Numbered from the stretch's first letter, positions 7,239 to 16,849 are shown. The stretch: DNA of 64,000 nt from Thiothrix subterranea (GCF_030930995.1 NZ_CP133217.1:4191905-4255904); one strand, 5' to 3'. The notes: generated from the sequence alone by a model not told the origin. Program-made: numbers and translations.

Positions 7239-9130
7239 TCCCCTGCCATCGCGGTGTCGTATTCTTCGCTGCGCTCCATCCATTCCATTTCAACCGCCTC
7301 CAATTTGGCATCGAGATTGCTTTTGTCGAGCACCAGTTGCTTGAGTTTGTGGCGGTTGGCATCGCTGTAAATGTCGGAGTCGGCAAGCTGTGCTTCTAAC
7401 GCGGCTTGTTGTTGCTGGAGCTTGTTCATTTCCTGCTCCAACTTGTCGATCTTTTTCTTTAAGGGCTGTAACTGTTTGCGCTTTTCGGCGGCTTCGCGGC
7501 GCTGGTCTTTACGTCCGGCGGAGGTGTGTGCGGCGGCTTGATCACCCGGTTTGCTGGCAACTTCTTCCGCACGGAAGCGGTTTTGCAGCCACGCAGCGTA
7601 GTCGTCGAGGTCGCCGTCGAATTCCAGCGCTTTGCCACTATCGACCAGCAACAGCTTGTCGGTGACGGTTTTGAGCATGTGGCGATCGTGCGAGACGATC
7701 ACCATTGCGCCCTTGAATTCCTGCAATGCCATGCTGAGCGCAAGGCGCATGTCGAGGTCAAGGTGGTTGGTCGGTTCGTCCAATAACAGCAAATTCGGAC
7801 GTTGGTAGATCAGCAAAGCCAGCGCAAGACGGGCTTTTTCACCGCCGGAGAATGGCGCAATCGCCTCTTCCACCCGTGTGCCTTGGAACGCAAATCCGCC
7901 GAGGAAGTTGCGCAAATCCTGTTCGCGGGCTTGTTTATCCATGTCGCGCAAATGTTGCAGCGGTGATTGATCGACCTTGAGTTGTTCGAGCTGATGCTGG
8001 GCGAAATAGCCGATTTTGAGGTCGGGGGCTTGCCAACTTTCACCGGCTTGCGCGGGCAATTGTCCGGCAAGGAATTTGATCAGGGTGGATTTACCCGCAC
8101 CGTTGGGGCCAATCAGACCGATGCGGTCGCTGGGGAAAATTTGCAACTCCACCTTGTCGATGATGGTTTTGTCGGCGTAGCCAAGGCGTGCTTCGCGCAC
8201 ATGCAGCAAGCGATCCGGCAGTTTTTCGGGGTCGCGGAAACTGAAATGGAATTGCGAGTCGACGTGCGCGGCGGAAATCACTTGCATCCGTTCCAAGGCT
8301 TTGAGGCGGCTTTGCGCTTGGCGGGCTTTGGTGGCTTGGGCGCGGAAACGGTCAACATACTTTTGCATGTGTTCGCGTTCGCGCTTTTGCTTTTCGTAAG
8401 CCGATTGCTGTTGAGCGAGTTTTTCCGCACGGGTGATTTCAAAGGTCGAATAGTTGCCGGTGTAGAGCGTCAGACGGCTGTGTTCGATGTGCGCAATATT
8501 GGTGCAAATCGCATCGAGGAATTCGCGGTCATGCGAAATCAGTAACAGCGTGCCACGGTAATTTTTCAACCAATCTTGCACCCAAATGACCGCATCAAGG
8601 TCAAGGTGGTTGGTGGGTTCGTCGAGCAGTAACAGGTCGGAACGGCACATCAGGGCTTGCGCGAGGTTGAGGCGCATCCGCCAGCCGCCGGAGAAACTAC
8701 TGACGGGGTTGTTGATTTGGTCGGGTTTGAAACCGAGTCCGTGCAGCAAGGTGGCAGCGCGGCTTTCAGCGGTGTAGCCGTCGATGGCATCGAGGCGGGC
8801 GTGCAATTCACCGAGGTGTGCGCCGTCGGCGTGTTCGAGTTGCTGGCGCAGGCTGACGTATTCGGTGTCACCTTCGAGCGCGTAATGCAGCGCGGTCTGG
8901 TCGGTGGCGGGCGTTTCCTGCTGGACGTGTGCGATGACCCAAGAAGGCGGTATCGAAAAATTGCCCGTGTCTTGGTGCAATTCGCCGCGAATCAGCGCGA
9001 ACAGGGTGGATTTGCCGACACCGTTCGCACCCGTGACCCCGACGTTCTGACCGGGATGGATGCTGAAGGAAGCGGATTCGAGCAGGGCTTTGGAGCCGCG
9101 CCGTAGGGTTAGATCAGAAAAGACTAGCAT
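7235..9130 (-). CDS. yheS: ABC-F family ATPase YheS
   Basis: A 631-residue soluble twin-ATPase of the ABC-F class, which bind ribosomes and modulate translation rather than transport. Two nucleotide-binding domains are seen, with Walker A GANGVGKST and GPNGAGKST, signatures SGGWRMRLNLAQAL and SGGEKARLALAL, and Walker B LLLLDEPTNHLDLD in both. The inter-domain linker carries the basic helix region RFRAQATKARQAQSRLKAL. The C-terminus is a charged coiled coil at about 545-625. It closely follows the E. coli YheS sequence along its length. Confidence 0.95.
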   Translation of the reverse strand: MLVFSDLTLRRGSKALLESASFSIHPGQNVGVTGANGVGKSTLFALIRGELHQDTGNFSIPPSWVIAHVQQETPATDQTALHYALEGDTEYVSLRQQLEHADGAHLGELHARLDAIDGYTAESRAATLLHGLGFKPDQINNPVSSFSGGWRMRLNLAQALMCRSDLLLLDEPTNHLDLDAVIWVQDWLKNYRGTLLLISHDREFLDAICTNIAHIEHSRLTLYTGNYSTFEITRAEKLAQQQSAYEKQKREREHMQKYVDRFRAQATKARQAQSRLKALERMQVISAAHVDSQFHFSFRDPEKLPDRLLHVREARLGYADKTIIDKVELQIFPSDRIGLIGPNGAGKSTLIKFLAGQLPAQAGESWQAPDLKIGYFAQHQLEQLKVDQSPLQHLRDMDKQAREQDLRNFLGGFAFQGTRVEEAIAPFSGGEKARLALALLIYQRPNLLLLDEPTNHLDLDMRLALSMALQEFKGAMVIVSHDRHMLKTVTDKLLLVDSGKALEFDGDLDDYAAWLQNRFRAEEVASKPGDQAAAHTSAGRKDQRREAAEKRKQLQPLKKKIDKLEQEMNKLQQQQAALEAQLADSDIYSDANRHKLKQLVLDKSNLDAKLEAVEMEWMERSEEYDTAMAGD

Positions 9131-9163
9131 ATATGATTCTTCAAGAGAGTTTTAACTAAAAGG

Positions 9164-9646
9164 TTATTTTTTAATATCTAAAATTATTTTTCTAAGTTTC
9201 GTCACTACCTCTGTCCAAGCTTCATCTCTATTTTCATGAGATGTAATCCATTGCCGAGGAGTCCATCCTAGTTTTGATAGGGGCAACTCTTTCCAAAAAC
9301 AAGAACGGAGTAGTACGGGCACTACCACTTTCTGCCCCTTTCGATGTGCATCTAAAGCTCTGTCTAATTCTTTCTCATAACAAAAATCAGAAGCAATAAA
9401 ATCACTACTTACCAAACAAATCACTATGTCAGCTTCATCCAGTTCTCGGTAAATACACTCTTCCCATTCATCCCCGACATCAATTGCTCGATCATCCCAT
9501 ACGACCACTTGCTTTAAGCGTAACAGTGGGCGCATATGTGCACTAAATTCGGTCAAGTATTTTTCATCTTTTTGGGAATAAGACACAAATGCCTTGATCG
9601 GTTGATCTACAAGTTGGGATTCCAAATCATTAGACATCATTATCAT
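9164..9646 (-). CDS. TIR-domain protein, stand-alone effector candidate (160 aa)
   Basis: Nearly the whole protein is a TIR domain (about residues 17-155). It starts KAFVSYSQKDEKY, continues with VVVWDDRAIDVGDEW and has IVICLVSSDFIASD. The likely NAD-hydrolase Glu is in CYEKELDRAL (E93), aligning with the catalytic Glu of SARM1-type TIRs. Bacterial TIR proteins typically degrade NAD+ or make cyclic-ADP-ribose signals in anti-phage defence. Its start overlaps the 3' end of the upstream IF-2-N/TIR gene by 17 bp, so the two form an operon. In-frame ATGs at 9646, 9640 and 9637 are possible; the AGAGG box best suits 9640 or 9637. No signal peptide or membrane segment is seen. Confidence 0.85.
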   Translation of the reverse strand: MIMMSNDLESQLVDQPIKAFVSYSQKDEKYLTEFSAHMRPLLRLKQVVVWDDRAIDVGDEWEECIYRELDEADIVICLVSSDFIASDFCYEKELDRALDAHRKGQKVVVPVLLRSCFWKELPLSKLGWTPRQWITSHENRDEAWTEVVTKLRKIILDIKK

Positions 9647-10607
9647 CCTCTTCCAAAAAAGAGTTAGTAAGACTACTTAGTACCCTTTTTTTGGCATCAA
9701 CATGATGCACAATCGCCCCCAACAACAAACTCCAATCCACCACTCCGCAAAAATCCAAGCTCTGCAAATGCCGCAGCCACAACGGATACCGTACTTTCTC
9801 CGCCAGCACCGGAATCACGGGAATACCAATTTCTTCCGCCATGCTCACTTCATTATGTACCCACTTGGACGTGCGTACTTTCTCAGAAACCACCAACACC
9901 ATCACATCGCTAGTTTCGAGTTCAGATTCCAGCTTGTGATACCACACATCACCGGGTTTCAGACCACTTACATCGCGGAATACCACGAAACCAGCCACCT
10001 GCAATTGCTGCTGGATTTCAACAGCAAGATTCTCACCGTGACTACCATCACGAGCATAACTGATAAAAGCTTTCTTCCCGTTATTTTCATAATCAACAAC
10101 CGAAGTTACTATAGACGCAGATTTTTGCTCAACAACCTCCCGTACCACTTCGACTAGCTGATGCTCCATACTGCGTGATTCGATCTGATCGCGTTCATGT
10201 TTTAACTTCTGGATAGCCTGACGTTCCGCAGATAACTGGCGTGCAAGCTCTTCAGCATGGCTTACCCCACTCGTTGCATGAGTTGATTGGGCATTACCTC
10301 TAGCTTGCTCAGCTAATGTATCGGTACTTGTAACAAAAACTTTTTTGCGTCTAACCTCAACACTCACTCTTTTACCACGCTGACCAATTCCTGATTTCAC
10401 AGCCGCTTCACTATGTTTCAGAGGGCTGTCGGTACCCGGCACCGATGCTCCCTGACGGATGTGAGCCAGTAATTTTAACTTCTGTGCATCCGTGATCCAT
10501 GCATCTGCGCCATCAACTCGAATACCTGAATCCTGTAACTGCTTGAGCAAAAACTCAACGGGGGCATCGATTATCTCGGCAAGTTTTTTAACTGCTATAT
10601 CTGACAT
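9630..10607 (-). CDS. Fusion of IF-2 N-terminal-like region with TIR domain (325 aa)
   Basis: The first 51 residues read like the N-terminal domain of translation factor IF-2 (SDIAVKKLAEIIDAPVEFLL, then KQLQDSGIRV and a final LLAHIRQ). A second IF-2-like block follows at about 62-97, with RGKRVSVEVRRKKVFV matching the IF2-associated motif of proteobacterial IF-2. A charged helix or coiled coil covers about 115-165. The TIR domain covers about 178-310: KKAFISYARD, FRDVSGLKPGDVW, VMVLVVSEKVRTS. The putative catalytic Glu is in KWVHNEVSMAEE (E253), in the same context as WVHKE of SARM1. IF-2's GTPase and tRNA-binding parts are absent. Coupling to the downstream TIR gene suggests a sensor-effector pair; that is inference. 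I know of no described protein with this architecture. Confidence 0.85.
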   Translation of the reverse strand: MSDIAVKKLAEIIDAPVEFLLKQLQDSGIRVDGADAWITDAQKLKLLAHIRQGASVPGTDSPLKHSEAAVKSGIGQRGKRVSVEVRRKKVFVTSTDTLAEQARGNAQSTHATSGVSHAEELARQLSAERQAIQKLKHERDQIESRSMEHQLVEVVREVVEQKSASIVTSVVDYENNGKKAFISYARDGSHGENLAVEIQQQLQVAGFVVFRDVSGLKPGDVWYHKLESELETSDVMVLVVSEKVRTSKWVHNEVSMAEEIGIPVIPVLAEKVRYPLWLRHLQSLDFCGVVDWSLLLGAIVHHVDAKKRVLSSLTNSFLEEDDNDV

Positions 10608-10828
10608 TTATATTTTCCCACATTGCCAGCCCATTACTACTTGCTCCACCGTTACAAAGCTCCCTCCATGTTCAACATGATTGATAAAGACTCTGGAAAT
10701 GGAATCAATGTCACTTAATAAAAAAGAATGCTGCATTAATAGCAGACTAACGGCTGGATGTGAACGACCTTTTTACTTGCCACTATCCACAAGCTTAGCT
10801 AGACTCATGACTAATCAAGGAGCTAACC

Positions 10829-11056
10829 ATGCAAGTCAACATCCACGAAGCCAAAACCCAACTTTCCCACCTCATACAATGCGTGCTGAACGGGGAAGAA
10901 GTCATCATTGCCCGCAACAACCAGCCCGTGGTACGCCTGCAAGCACTCACCAAACCACCTGCCAAACGCAAACTTGGTTCACTACGCGGCTTGGTCAAAC
11001 ATATCGCTGCTGATTTCGACGCGCCACTGGATGATTTTCAGGAATACATGGTATGA
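10829..11056 (+). CDS. Phd/YefM-family antitoxin
   Basis: The 75-residue protein opens MQVNIHEAKTQLSHLIQ, the typical Phd/YefM DNA-binding N-terminus, followed by GEEVIIARNNQPVVRL. The C-terminal tail (about 50-75) is Asp/Phe-rich and would wrap the toxin. A GGAGC box precedes the ATG. It overlaps the PIN toxin gene by 4 bp (ATGA), typical of a type II toxin-antitoxin operon with autoregulation at its promoter. Confidence 0.92.
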   Translation: MQVNIHEAKTQLSHLIQCVLNGEEVIIARNNQPVVRLQALTKPPAKRKLGSLRGLVKHIAADFDAPLDDFQEYMV

Positions 11057-11445
11057 GAGCATTATTGGATACGCATACCTTGTTATGGCTAGTCGATAGC
11101 CCTGACAAACTACCCGCCGCAGTCACAGCCATCTGCGAAGACGAAAACAATGCCCTATTCATCAGCATTGCCAGCTTTTGGGAACTGTCGATTAAAATGA
11201 GCTTAGGCAAAATTGAACTCGAAGATAACGCGCTGGCAAGGCTGCAAACCTGGTGTGACGAGAATACTGTACAATTACTACACATTCAGGTAAGCCATTG
11301 CCAGCAAGTGCAAACCTTACCATTCCATCATCGTGACCCGTTTGACCGTTTACTGATTGCGCAAGCCATGTGCGAGAAACTGATTCTGCTCAGCGCTGAT
11401 GGACATTTCACTGATTATGCGGTTGATGTCATCTGGAAACATTAA
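11053..11445 (+). CDS. vapC: PIN-domain toxin, VapC family
   Basis: A 130-residue PIN ribonuclease toxin. The acidic active site is visible as LLDTHTLLW (D6), SFWELSIK (E41 region), HRDPFDRLLIAQA and a final LLSADGHFTDY. VapC-like toxins cleave specific RNAs, often tRNAs or rRNA, when their antitoxin is lost. The pair is next to the TIR operon, with 222 bp separating the divergent starts, which suggests a small defence island. Confidence 0.92.
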   Translation: MRALLDTHTLLWLVDSPDKLPAAVTAICEDENNALFISIASFWELSIKMSLGKIELEDNALARLQTWCDENTVQLLHIQVSHCQQVQTLPFHHRDPFDRLLIAQAMCEKLILLSADGHFTDYAVDVIWKH

Positions 11446-11572
11446 CTGAACCCACCACACCAATCATCTGCAAAACCCCCCACTTCATCAAATCCCGCCC
11501 CTCTTAATTAATCATACAGCCTTACAATCAAGGCAATAAAATCTGTTATTAGACTACTTTCAGGACTCCCCC

Positions 11573-12277
11573 ATGAAAAAGTTTCTTGTCGTCAATGCTG
11601 GTCTTGCCGCGCTCATGGGTTCAAGCATGGCAGAAGCAGGCTTTTCCCCCTATTACGCGGGGGCAGCCATCGGTGCATCCAAAAACAACGGCAATGAAGC
11701 CCAATTTTGTGATGAATGCACTGGCTCACAATTCACCATGCACAAGAAAAATACCGGCGGCGCCAAAGTCCATAAAGTCTACGCGGGTGCTAATTTAAAC
11801 CCGGTGTTTGGTGTCGAAGCGGAATATGCCAATCTTGGTGACACCTACGCTATCGACATGTACCGCCCCGAATTCGGCATTCCCGGCGGACGCGCTGAAT
11901 ACGCCAAAGCCCGTCAAAAAACCCGTGGCATCGGTATCAGCGCCAAAGCCAATCGCCGCATTACCCGCAAGACCTCGGTCTACGGCAAAGCCGGTGCATT
12001 TGCTTGGGAAAATAAAAACAGCATGGATTACACCAACCTCGACGGCATTAATGAACGCTACAAAAGCACCGACCGAGGCGTTAGCCCAACGGTAGGGCTT
12101 GGCGTTGAACACGAAGTAACCGATCGCATCAGCATTCGTGTGGGTTGGGATCGCACTTTTGACACCGGCAGCAGCGACCGTTTCTTGGAGTTGGATGCAA
12201 ATAAAAATGTCACTGACTTACACAGCGTTAAAACCGACACCGACATGATCTACGTCGGCGCAACCTTTAACTTTTAA
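11573..12277 (+). CDS. Outer-membrane beta-barrel protein
   Basis: A 234-residue protein with a cleavable signal peptide (MKKFLVVNAGLAALMG, cleavage near AEAG) and an OmpA/porin-like 8-stranded barrel pattern of alternating residues, ending in VGATFNF with a terminal Phe, the BAM assembly signal. Two Cys in FCDECTG lie in an early loop. It is monocistronic and convergent with dnaQ, overlapping it by 4 bp. The specific substrate or role is not predictable. Confidence 0.85.
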   Translation: MKKFLVVNAGLAALMGSSMAEAGFSPYYAGAAIGASKNNGNEAQFCDECTGSQFTMHKKNTGGAKVHKVYAGANLNPVFGVEAEYANLGDTYAIDMYRPEFGIPGGRAEYAKARQKTRGIGISAKANRRITRKTSVYGKAGAFAWENKNSMDYTNLDGINERYKSTDRGVSPTVGLGVEHEVTDRISIRVGWDRTFDTGSSDRFLELDANKNVTDLHSVKTDTDMIYVGATFNF

Positions 12278-12993
12278 ACCGACGGCGGGGCAAATAAACA
12301 CTTGCCCCCAGCCTTCGTGATAGCGGCAATACGTTCCGCATGTGCCGCCAATTCATCTTCACTTGCCGAAATTACCCGCAAGCGACTCACGTCTGCCGTC
12401 ACGCGCCGAATGACTGCTCCACCTTGTTGTCCGTCACGATTGCCATCTTCCGCCCCCAGCAACAAGCTGACTTGCCCGCCCGTCATTGCTAGGTAGACGT
12501 CCGCCAAAATCTCCGCATCCAGCAACGCGCCATGCAACGTGCGGTGAGCATTATTGATTTCGTAACGCTTGCACAACGCATCCAAACTGGCGCGTTGACC
12601 GGGGAACAATTGCCGTGCCATCCGCAACGTATCAGTCACGCTGCAATCATCCGTAATCGGCTGATGCGCCGGGTTCACCAAGCGCAATTCGTGATTAAGG
12701 AAACCAATATCAAACGGCGCATTGTGGATAATTAGCTCAGCCCCACGCACATACGCGAGAAAATCATCCATAATCGCTTCAAAACGCGGCTTATCTGCCA
12801 AAAAATCATTGGTGATGCCGTGAACTTCAATCGCCCCCGCGTCAATTTCGCGATCCGGTTGCAAATAAACGTGGAAATTATTCCCCGTCAAGCGCCGGTT
12901 GAGCATTTCCACGCAACCGATTTCGATAATGCGGTGCCCCTCTTTCGGTTCGAGGCCGGTGGTTTCGGTATCCAGAATAATTTGGCGACTCAT
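12274..12993 (-). CDS. dnaQ: DNA polymerase III epsilon subunit (proofreading)
   Basis: The 3'-5' exonuclease of the replicative polymerase. Exo I is ILDTETTGL, Exo II is [11 protein letters not shown], and Exo III-epsilon is [18 protein letters not shown] with the general-base His. At 239 residues it matches E. coli epsilon (243), and the C-terminal tail that binds alpha is present. Its ATG overlaps the rnhA stop by 4 bp, giving the order yafS-rnhA-dnaQ as in enterobacteria. Confidence 0.96.
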   Translation of the reverse strand: MSRQIILDTETTGLEPKEGHRIIEIGCVEMLNRRLTGNNFHVYLQPDREIDAGAIEVHGITNDFLADKPRFEAIMDDFLAYVRGAELIIHNAPFDIGFLNHELRLVNPAHQPITDDCSVTDTLRMARQLFPGQRASLDALCKRYEINNAHRTLHGALLDAEILADVYLAMTGGQVSLLLGAEDGNRDGQQGGAVIRRVTADVSRLRVISASEDELAAHAERIAAITKAGGKCLFAPPSV

Positions 12994-13433
12994 AGTTTCT
13001 TCTCGTCGATGGCTTGATTAGCCAATTGATCTACCCGTTCGTTTTCGGCGTGTCCGCTATGGCCTTTCACCCAGCGCCAATCAATCTTGTGTTGAGCGGA
13101 AGCGGTATCCAGACGTTGCCACAACTCTTGATTTTTGACCGGCTTGCCCGCTGCTGTTTTCCAGCCTTTACGTTTCCAACCGGCTAACCATTCGGTAATG
13201 CCTTGGCGGACGTATTGGGAATCGGTGGTCAATACCACTTCGCACGGGCGCTTCAGGGTTTCCAAGGCTTGGATGGCAGCCATCAGTTCCATTTGATTAT
13301 TCGTGCTAACAGGCTGATAGCCGTAGAGTTCGCGCTCTACACCATTATAGCGTAGCAAAGCACCCCAGCCACCCGGCCCCGGATTGCCACGGCACGCCCC
13401 ATCGGTGAAAATTTCAACGGCATTATTTGACAT
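12990..13433 (-). CDS. rnhA: Ribonuclease HI
   Basis: Degrades RNA in RNA-DNA hybrids. The 147-residue product has the DEDD active site in [35 protein letters not shown] and [16 protein letters not shown], plus the basic [13 protein letters not shown] protrusion typical of E. coli RNase HI. The start at 13433 is preferred to an upstream one because similarity begins there; it overlaps the methyltransferase stop by 11 bp. Confidence 0.97.
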   Translation of the reverse strand: MSNNAVEIFTDGACRGNPGPGGWGALLRYNGVERELYGYQPVSTNNQMELMAAIQALETLKRPCEVVLTTDSQYVRQGITEWLAGWKRKGWKTAAGKPVKNQELWQRLDTASAQHKIDWRWVKGHSGHAENERVDQLANQAIDEKKL

Positions 13434-14223
13434 CTTTTGGCTCTTTACGGGACGCACGCCCTGCCCCCGGATTCACAATCATCCCCGGACGCAACAACGG
13501 TTTGACCTTACGCGACGGCAATAACGGTGTCATATTGGATACTTTTTTCTGCACATGAAGAATATACACATTACCCGTCATTAAGCGGTACTGACTGCCC
13601 AAATGGTCTAACCAACGCGCCCGTTTGAACAGGTAATCGCCACCGAATACCGGACAAAATCCCGCCGATGCGGTTTCACACACCTCAAACCCTAATACGC
13701 TCAACCATTCACGCACCCGAAACGTGGAATAAAACTGGCAAGGCCGCGCTTTAGGGTTATGCCAGTAACGCAGTTGCGCCAAACCCTTGAAACTCATCGG
13801 GTTAAACCCAATCAAGATGCAATGGCCTTCCGGCACTAACACCCGCTCAATTTCACGTAATACTTGGTGCGGGCTGCGGGTACAATCCAAAGCGTGGCTG
13901 GCGACGACCAAATCCAGATTGTTCAAAGCAAACGGCAATTGTTCAGGCGTACCGACAATACTGGCTTGTTCACCGGGCAATATGCCTAAGGAAAACTGGC
14001 TTGCCACCCGTGATTCTTGCAAAAACGAATGCTGACCTGCCAACACGCCCGTTTCTAAGGCGTAATAGCCGAAAATGTCCGCACTCATCCGACTGACAAT
14101 GCTTTGCACCCGCGCCAAGGTTGCCTGCCCTGCCGACGTAGCGTACCAATCCCGACACAGTTTGACTCCGGCGGGCGGCAATGAAGTGGTAGAGGTGACG
14201 TTCAGCGATTTTTCCTTGTTCAC
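13423..14223 (-). CDS. SAM-dependent methyltransferase, YafS-like
   Basis: A class I methyltransferase of 266 residues. The SAM-binding region is weakly conserved at its first glycine motif ([13 protein letters not shown]), but the post-I and motif III parts are clear: [18 protein letters not shown], then [24 protein letters not shown]. Substrate unknown. It sits upstream of rnhA-dnaQ just as yafS does in E. coli; the gloB gene usually found beyond it is absent, and mltD is divergent instead. Confidence 0.85.
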   Translation of the reverse strand: MNKEKSLNVTSTTSLPPAGVKLCRDWYATSAGQATLARVQSIVSRMSADIFGYYALETGVLAGQHSFLQESRVASQFSLGILPGEQASIVGTPEQLPFALNNLDLVVASHALDCTRSPHQVLREIERVLVPEGHCILIGFNPMSFKGLAQLRYWHNPKARPCQFYSTFRVREWLSVLGFEVCETASAGFCPVFGGDYLFKRARWLDHLGSQYRLMTGNVYILHVQKKVSNMTPLLPSRKVKPLLRPGMIVNPGAGRASRKEPKDVK

Positions 14224-14371
14224 AAGTGGCAGACGTATTATATTCGCAGCAGATCATGCTAATCAGAAAAACTTATGAAGAGTATTCAGTTACTCGGCTG
14301 CTATCTTGCATACCATTATAACGACGAATCAAGAGCAACATAAGAACAACAAGGTCAATGGGGTTTTAAAC

Positions 14372-15649
14372 ATGATAATAATAAATAAGCAGACGCTGAT
14401 GGCAGCGTCTATCCTAGCACTGTTTACCGGCACCGGCTGCTCCAACACCCTAGGCAAAGCGGAACACGCCAGCCAACAACCGACGCTACGCAAAGCCGCT
14501 TTACACACGCCCAATCTTGCTGATGCGCAACCACAAAAGCCGACCTTGGATGAAGATTTCGATACGTGGGAACGGGTATTTCGGGGTTTCCAACTCAGCG
14601 ATCAATACAGCAAACACCCGCAGGTACAACGCTTTGTTAATTATTACGGGCGAAATCCGACACAATTAAATCTACTCTCCGAACGTGCCAGCGTGTTCCT
14701 GCACATGATTGTGCACGAAGTGGAACGCCGTGGAATGCCCAACGAATTGGCATTGCTGCCTTTTGTGGAAAGCGCTTTCGACGCGGACGTGTTTTCTCAT
14801 GCCGGTGCAGCGGGGCTGTGGCAATTTATCCCCGATACCGGGCGACGTTACGGCTTACAGCAAGCGAAATCCTACGATGCCCGTATGGATCCGTTTGCCG
14901 CCACCGGCGCGGCGCTCACATATTTGCAAAAACTCAACAACGATTTCAACGGTGATTGGTTATTGGCACTCGCCGCTTACAATTGCGGTGAAAACCGGGT
15001 GCAACGTGAAATTGACCGCAACCGCGCCAAAGGCTTGCCCACCACGTTTTGGCATTTGTCATTACCCAAAGAAACCCGTGAATACGTGCCGCGTTTGCTG
15101 GCCTTCAAAGAGTTGATTGGCAATGCGCCGCGTTACGGCATTACGCTGCCAGAAACGCCGAATCAAGCCCGTTTAGCACAATTGCACATCGACAAGCCGG
15201 TGGATTTACGCCAAGCCGCCTTACAAGCCGGTTTGGAAGCTGACACCTTATTGAATTTAAACCCGTGTTTCCGCAGCGGCGTGACGACCCCGCAATATTC
15301 CAACCGCATCGTGCTGCCGCGCCAATACGCCCAACAACTGATGACCGTGATTGATGCTTTGCCTGCTGCCAGTCACCCGGTGTATGCCAGCGCCCCGACC
15401 AGCGGTTACAACAAATTGGCGACCACGCGCATTGGCAAAAAATCCAGTAAAATTGCCAAAGCCAAAACGAAAGCCAGCGCCAAAGTGCATACCGTGAAAC
15501 GGGGTGATACTTTGCAATCCATCGCCCAACGCCACGGCACTTCGGTACAAACCTTGATGAAACGTAACAGCAAACGCAGCTCCAAATTAAAAGTGGGTGA
15601 ACGTTTGGAGGTGATTGCAACGATCGAAGGAGCGACTAGCCACTCATGA
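14372..15649 (+). CDS. mltD: Membrane-bound lytic murein transglycosylase D
   Basis: Cleaves peptidoglycan strands with 1,6-anhydro product formation. The ATG at 14372 gives a lipoprotein signal with lipobox TGTGC. The SLT catalytic domain covers about 100-230, with the catalytic Glu in LLPFVESAFD, then GAAGLWQFIPDTGR and LALAAYNCGENRV. One canonical LysM lies at the C-terminus (VHTVKRGDTLQSIAQRHG), preceded by a degenerate LysM-like stretch near 270-320. It overlaps the FHA gene by 4 bp. E. coli MltD has two LysMs. Confidence 0.93.
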   Translation: MIIINKQTLMAASILALFTGTGCSNTLGKAEHASQQPTLRKAALHTPNLADAQPQKPTLDEDFDTWERVFRGFQLSDQYSKHPQVQRFVNYYGRNPTQLNLLSERASVFLHMIVHEVERRGMPNELALLPFVESAFDADVFSHAGAAGLWQFIPDTGRRYGLQQAKSYDARMDPFAATGAALTYLQKLNNDFNGDWLLALAAYNCGENRVQREIDRNRAKGLPTTFWHLSLPKETREYVPRLLAFKELIGNAPRYGITLPETPNQARLAQLHIDKPVDLRQAALQAGLEADTLLNLNPCFRSGVTTPQYSNRIVLPRQYAQQLMTVIDALPAASHPVYASAPTSGYNKLATTRIGKKSSKIAKAKTKASAKVHTVKRGDTLQSIAQRHGTSVQTLMKRNSKRSSKLKVGERLEVIATIEGATSHS

Positions 15650-16260
15650 GCGAACTAATTGTCATGTTTGATAAACAAATTCTCAAACGCCTTCCGGTAA
15701 AAAAAACCAGCATTACGTTTGGGCGGCATGGCAAATCCGACATTGCGCTACCCGACCGCACCATCAGCAATAACCACGCGAGAATTACTGTGGTGCGCGA
15801 TGATTGCTTTTTGGAAGATTTGCAAAGCACCAACGGCACTTACGTCAACCAACAACAGATTGACCGCCATTTGCTGACGGATGGCGACATCATTGGTTTG
15901 GGGAAATACCAAGTGGTGTTCCGTACTGATCAGGGTTTAGCGGTGCAACTCAAACGCCTCAGCATCCACCCCAAACTGATGGATTCAAGTTACACGGCAT
16001 GGCTACAAGTGCTAAATGGCAGCAAATCCGGGTACATTATTCCCTTAAAAGCCGAACGTTTGGTACTGGGCAATCAAACGACGGGGCAAATCGTCATTGA
16101 GTGCTCTCCCCAAGGGCAGTATATTACGCGGGAAACGGGGACGATGAATAACCACCGTACCCGCACGTTGGTCGCTGGCGATACCCTGCGGGTAGAAGAA
16201 ACCAGCCTCCAGTTTTGCCTGAAGGATCATAATGCCAGCAACCTCACCGCCCCCAGCTAA
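15646..16260 (+). CDS. FHA-domain protein
   Basis: The N-terminal forkhead-associated domain (about 20-100) has the phosphothreonine-binding pattern FGRHGKSDIALPD, then SNNHARI and STNGTYVN. A second, less conserved beta-rich region covers about 110-195 and resembles a degenerate FHA fold. It probably reads Ser/Thr phosphorylation; a PP2C/kinase fusion is encoded at 36.8 kb in this window, but no link is shown. It overlaps mltD by 4 bp and the next gene by 29 bp. Confidence 0.88.
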   Translation: MSELIVMFDKQILKRLPVKKTSITFGRHGKSDIALPDRTISNNHARITVVRDDCFLEDLQSTNGTYVNQQQIDRHLLTDGDIIGLGKYQVVFRTDQGLAVQLKRLSIHPKLMDSSYTAWLQVLNGSKSGYIIPLKAERLVLGNQTTGQIVIECSPQGQYITRETGTMNNHRTRTLVAGDTLRVEETSLQFCLKDHNASNLTAPS

Positions 16261-16849
16261 CCCCGGCTTACGCCGTACTATGCAACGCCAACGGGCAGCG
16301 CTGCCCCAAGCATTGCAAGCGCAACTCTCCCAACAAGCTGTCCAGCATCTGACCAAACAACGCGCATTTCGCAATGCACGGCACATAGCACTGTATTTAC
16401 CGGTGAGAGGCGAAGCTGACCCGCGCAACGTGCGCCAACACGCCTTGCCACAGCAACGTTTTTATTTGCCGGTGCTATCGCCTTTTAAAGATGGGCGCTT
16501 GTGGTTTGTACGCTGGGATGCCAATACCCGTTTCCGCCTGAATCGCTTTCGCATCCCTGAACCTTACCCGCGTTACCGTGACCGTCGCCCCGCCGCTTGG
16601 TTGGATTTGGTTATTACCCCGCTGGTCGCTTTCGATCACACCGGTACACGCATGGGCATGGGTGGCGGTTTTTACGATCGAACCTTTGGCTTCAAACGCA
16701 CCCGGTCTACCAGCAAACGCCCACATCTCTGCGGCTTTGCTTATAGCTTTCAACAAATCAATTATTTAATGCGCCAATCGTGGGATATACCGTTGGATAT
16801 GGTCAGCTCGGAGCAGAGTTTTTTTCATTTCGGCACTGGCATATATTAG
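16232..16849 (+). CDS. ygfA: 5-formyltetrahydrofolate cyclo-ligase
   Basis: Converts 5-formyl-THF to 5,10-methenyl-THF with ATP, salvaging folate. The 205-residue product has the basic N-terminus, a substrate loop VRGEADPR, and the conserved ATP-phosphate motif GTRMGMGGGFYDRTFG followed by the HLCGFAYSFQ strand. The start lies within the FHA gene. The 6S RNA usually found upstream in enterobacteria is not seen here. Confidence 0.9.
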   Translation: MPATSPPPANPGLRRTMQRQRAALPQALQAQLSQQAVQHLTKQRAFRNARHIALYLPVRGEADPRNVRQHALPQQRFYLPVLSPFKDGRLWFVRWDANTRFRLNRFRIPEPYPRYRDRRPAAWLDLVITPLVAFDHTGTRMGMGGGFYDRTFGFKRTRSTSKRPHLCGFAYSFQQINYLMRQSWDIPLDMVSSEQSFFHFGTGIY

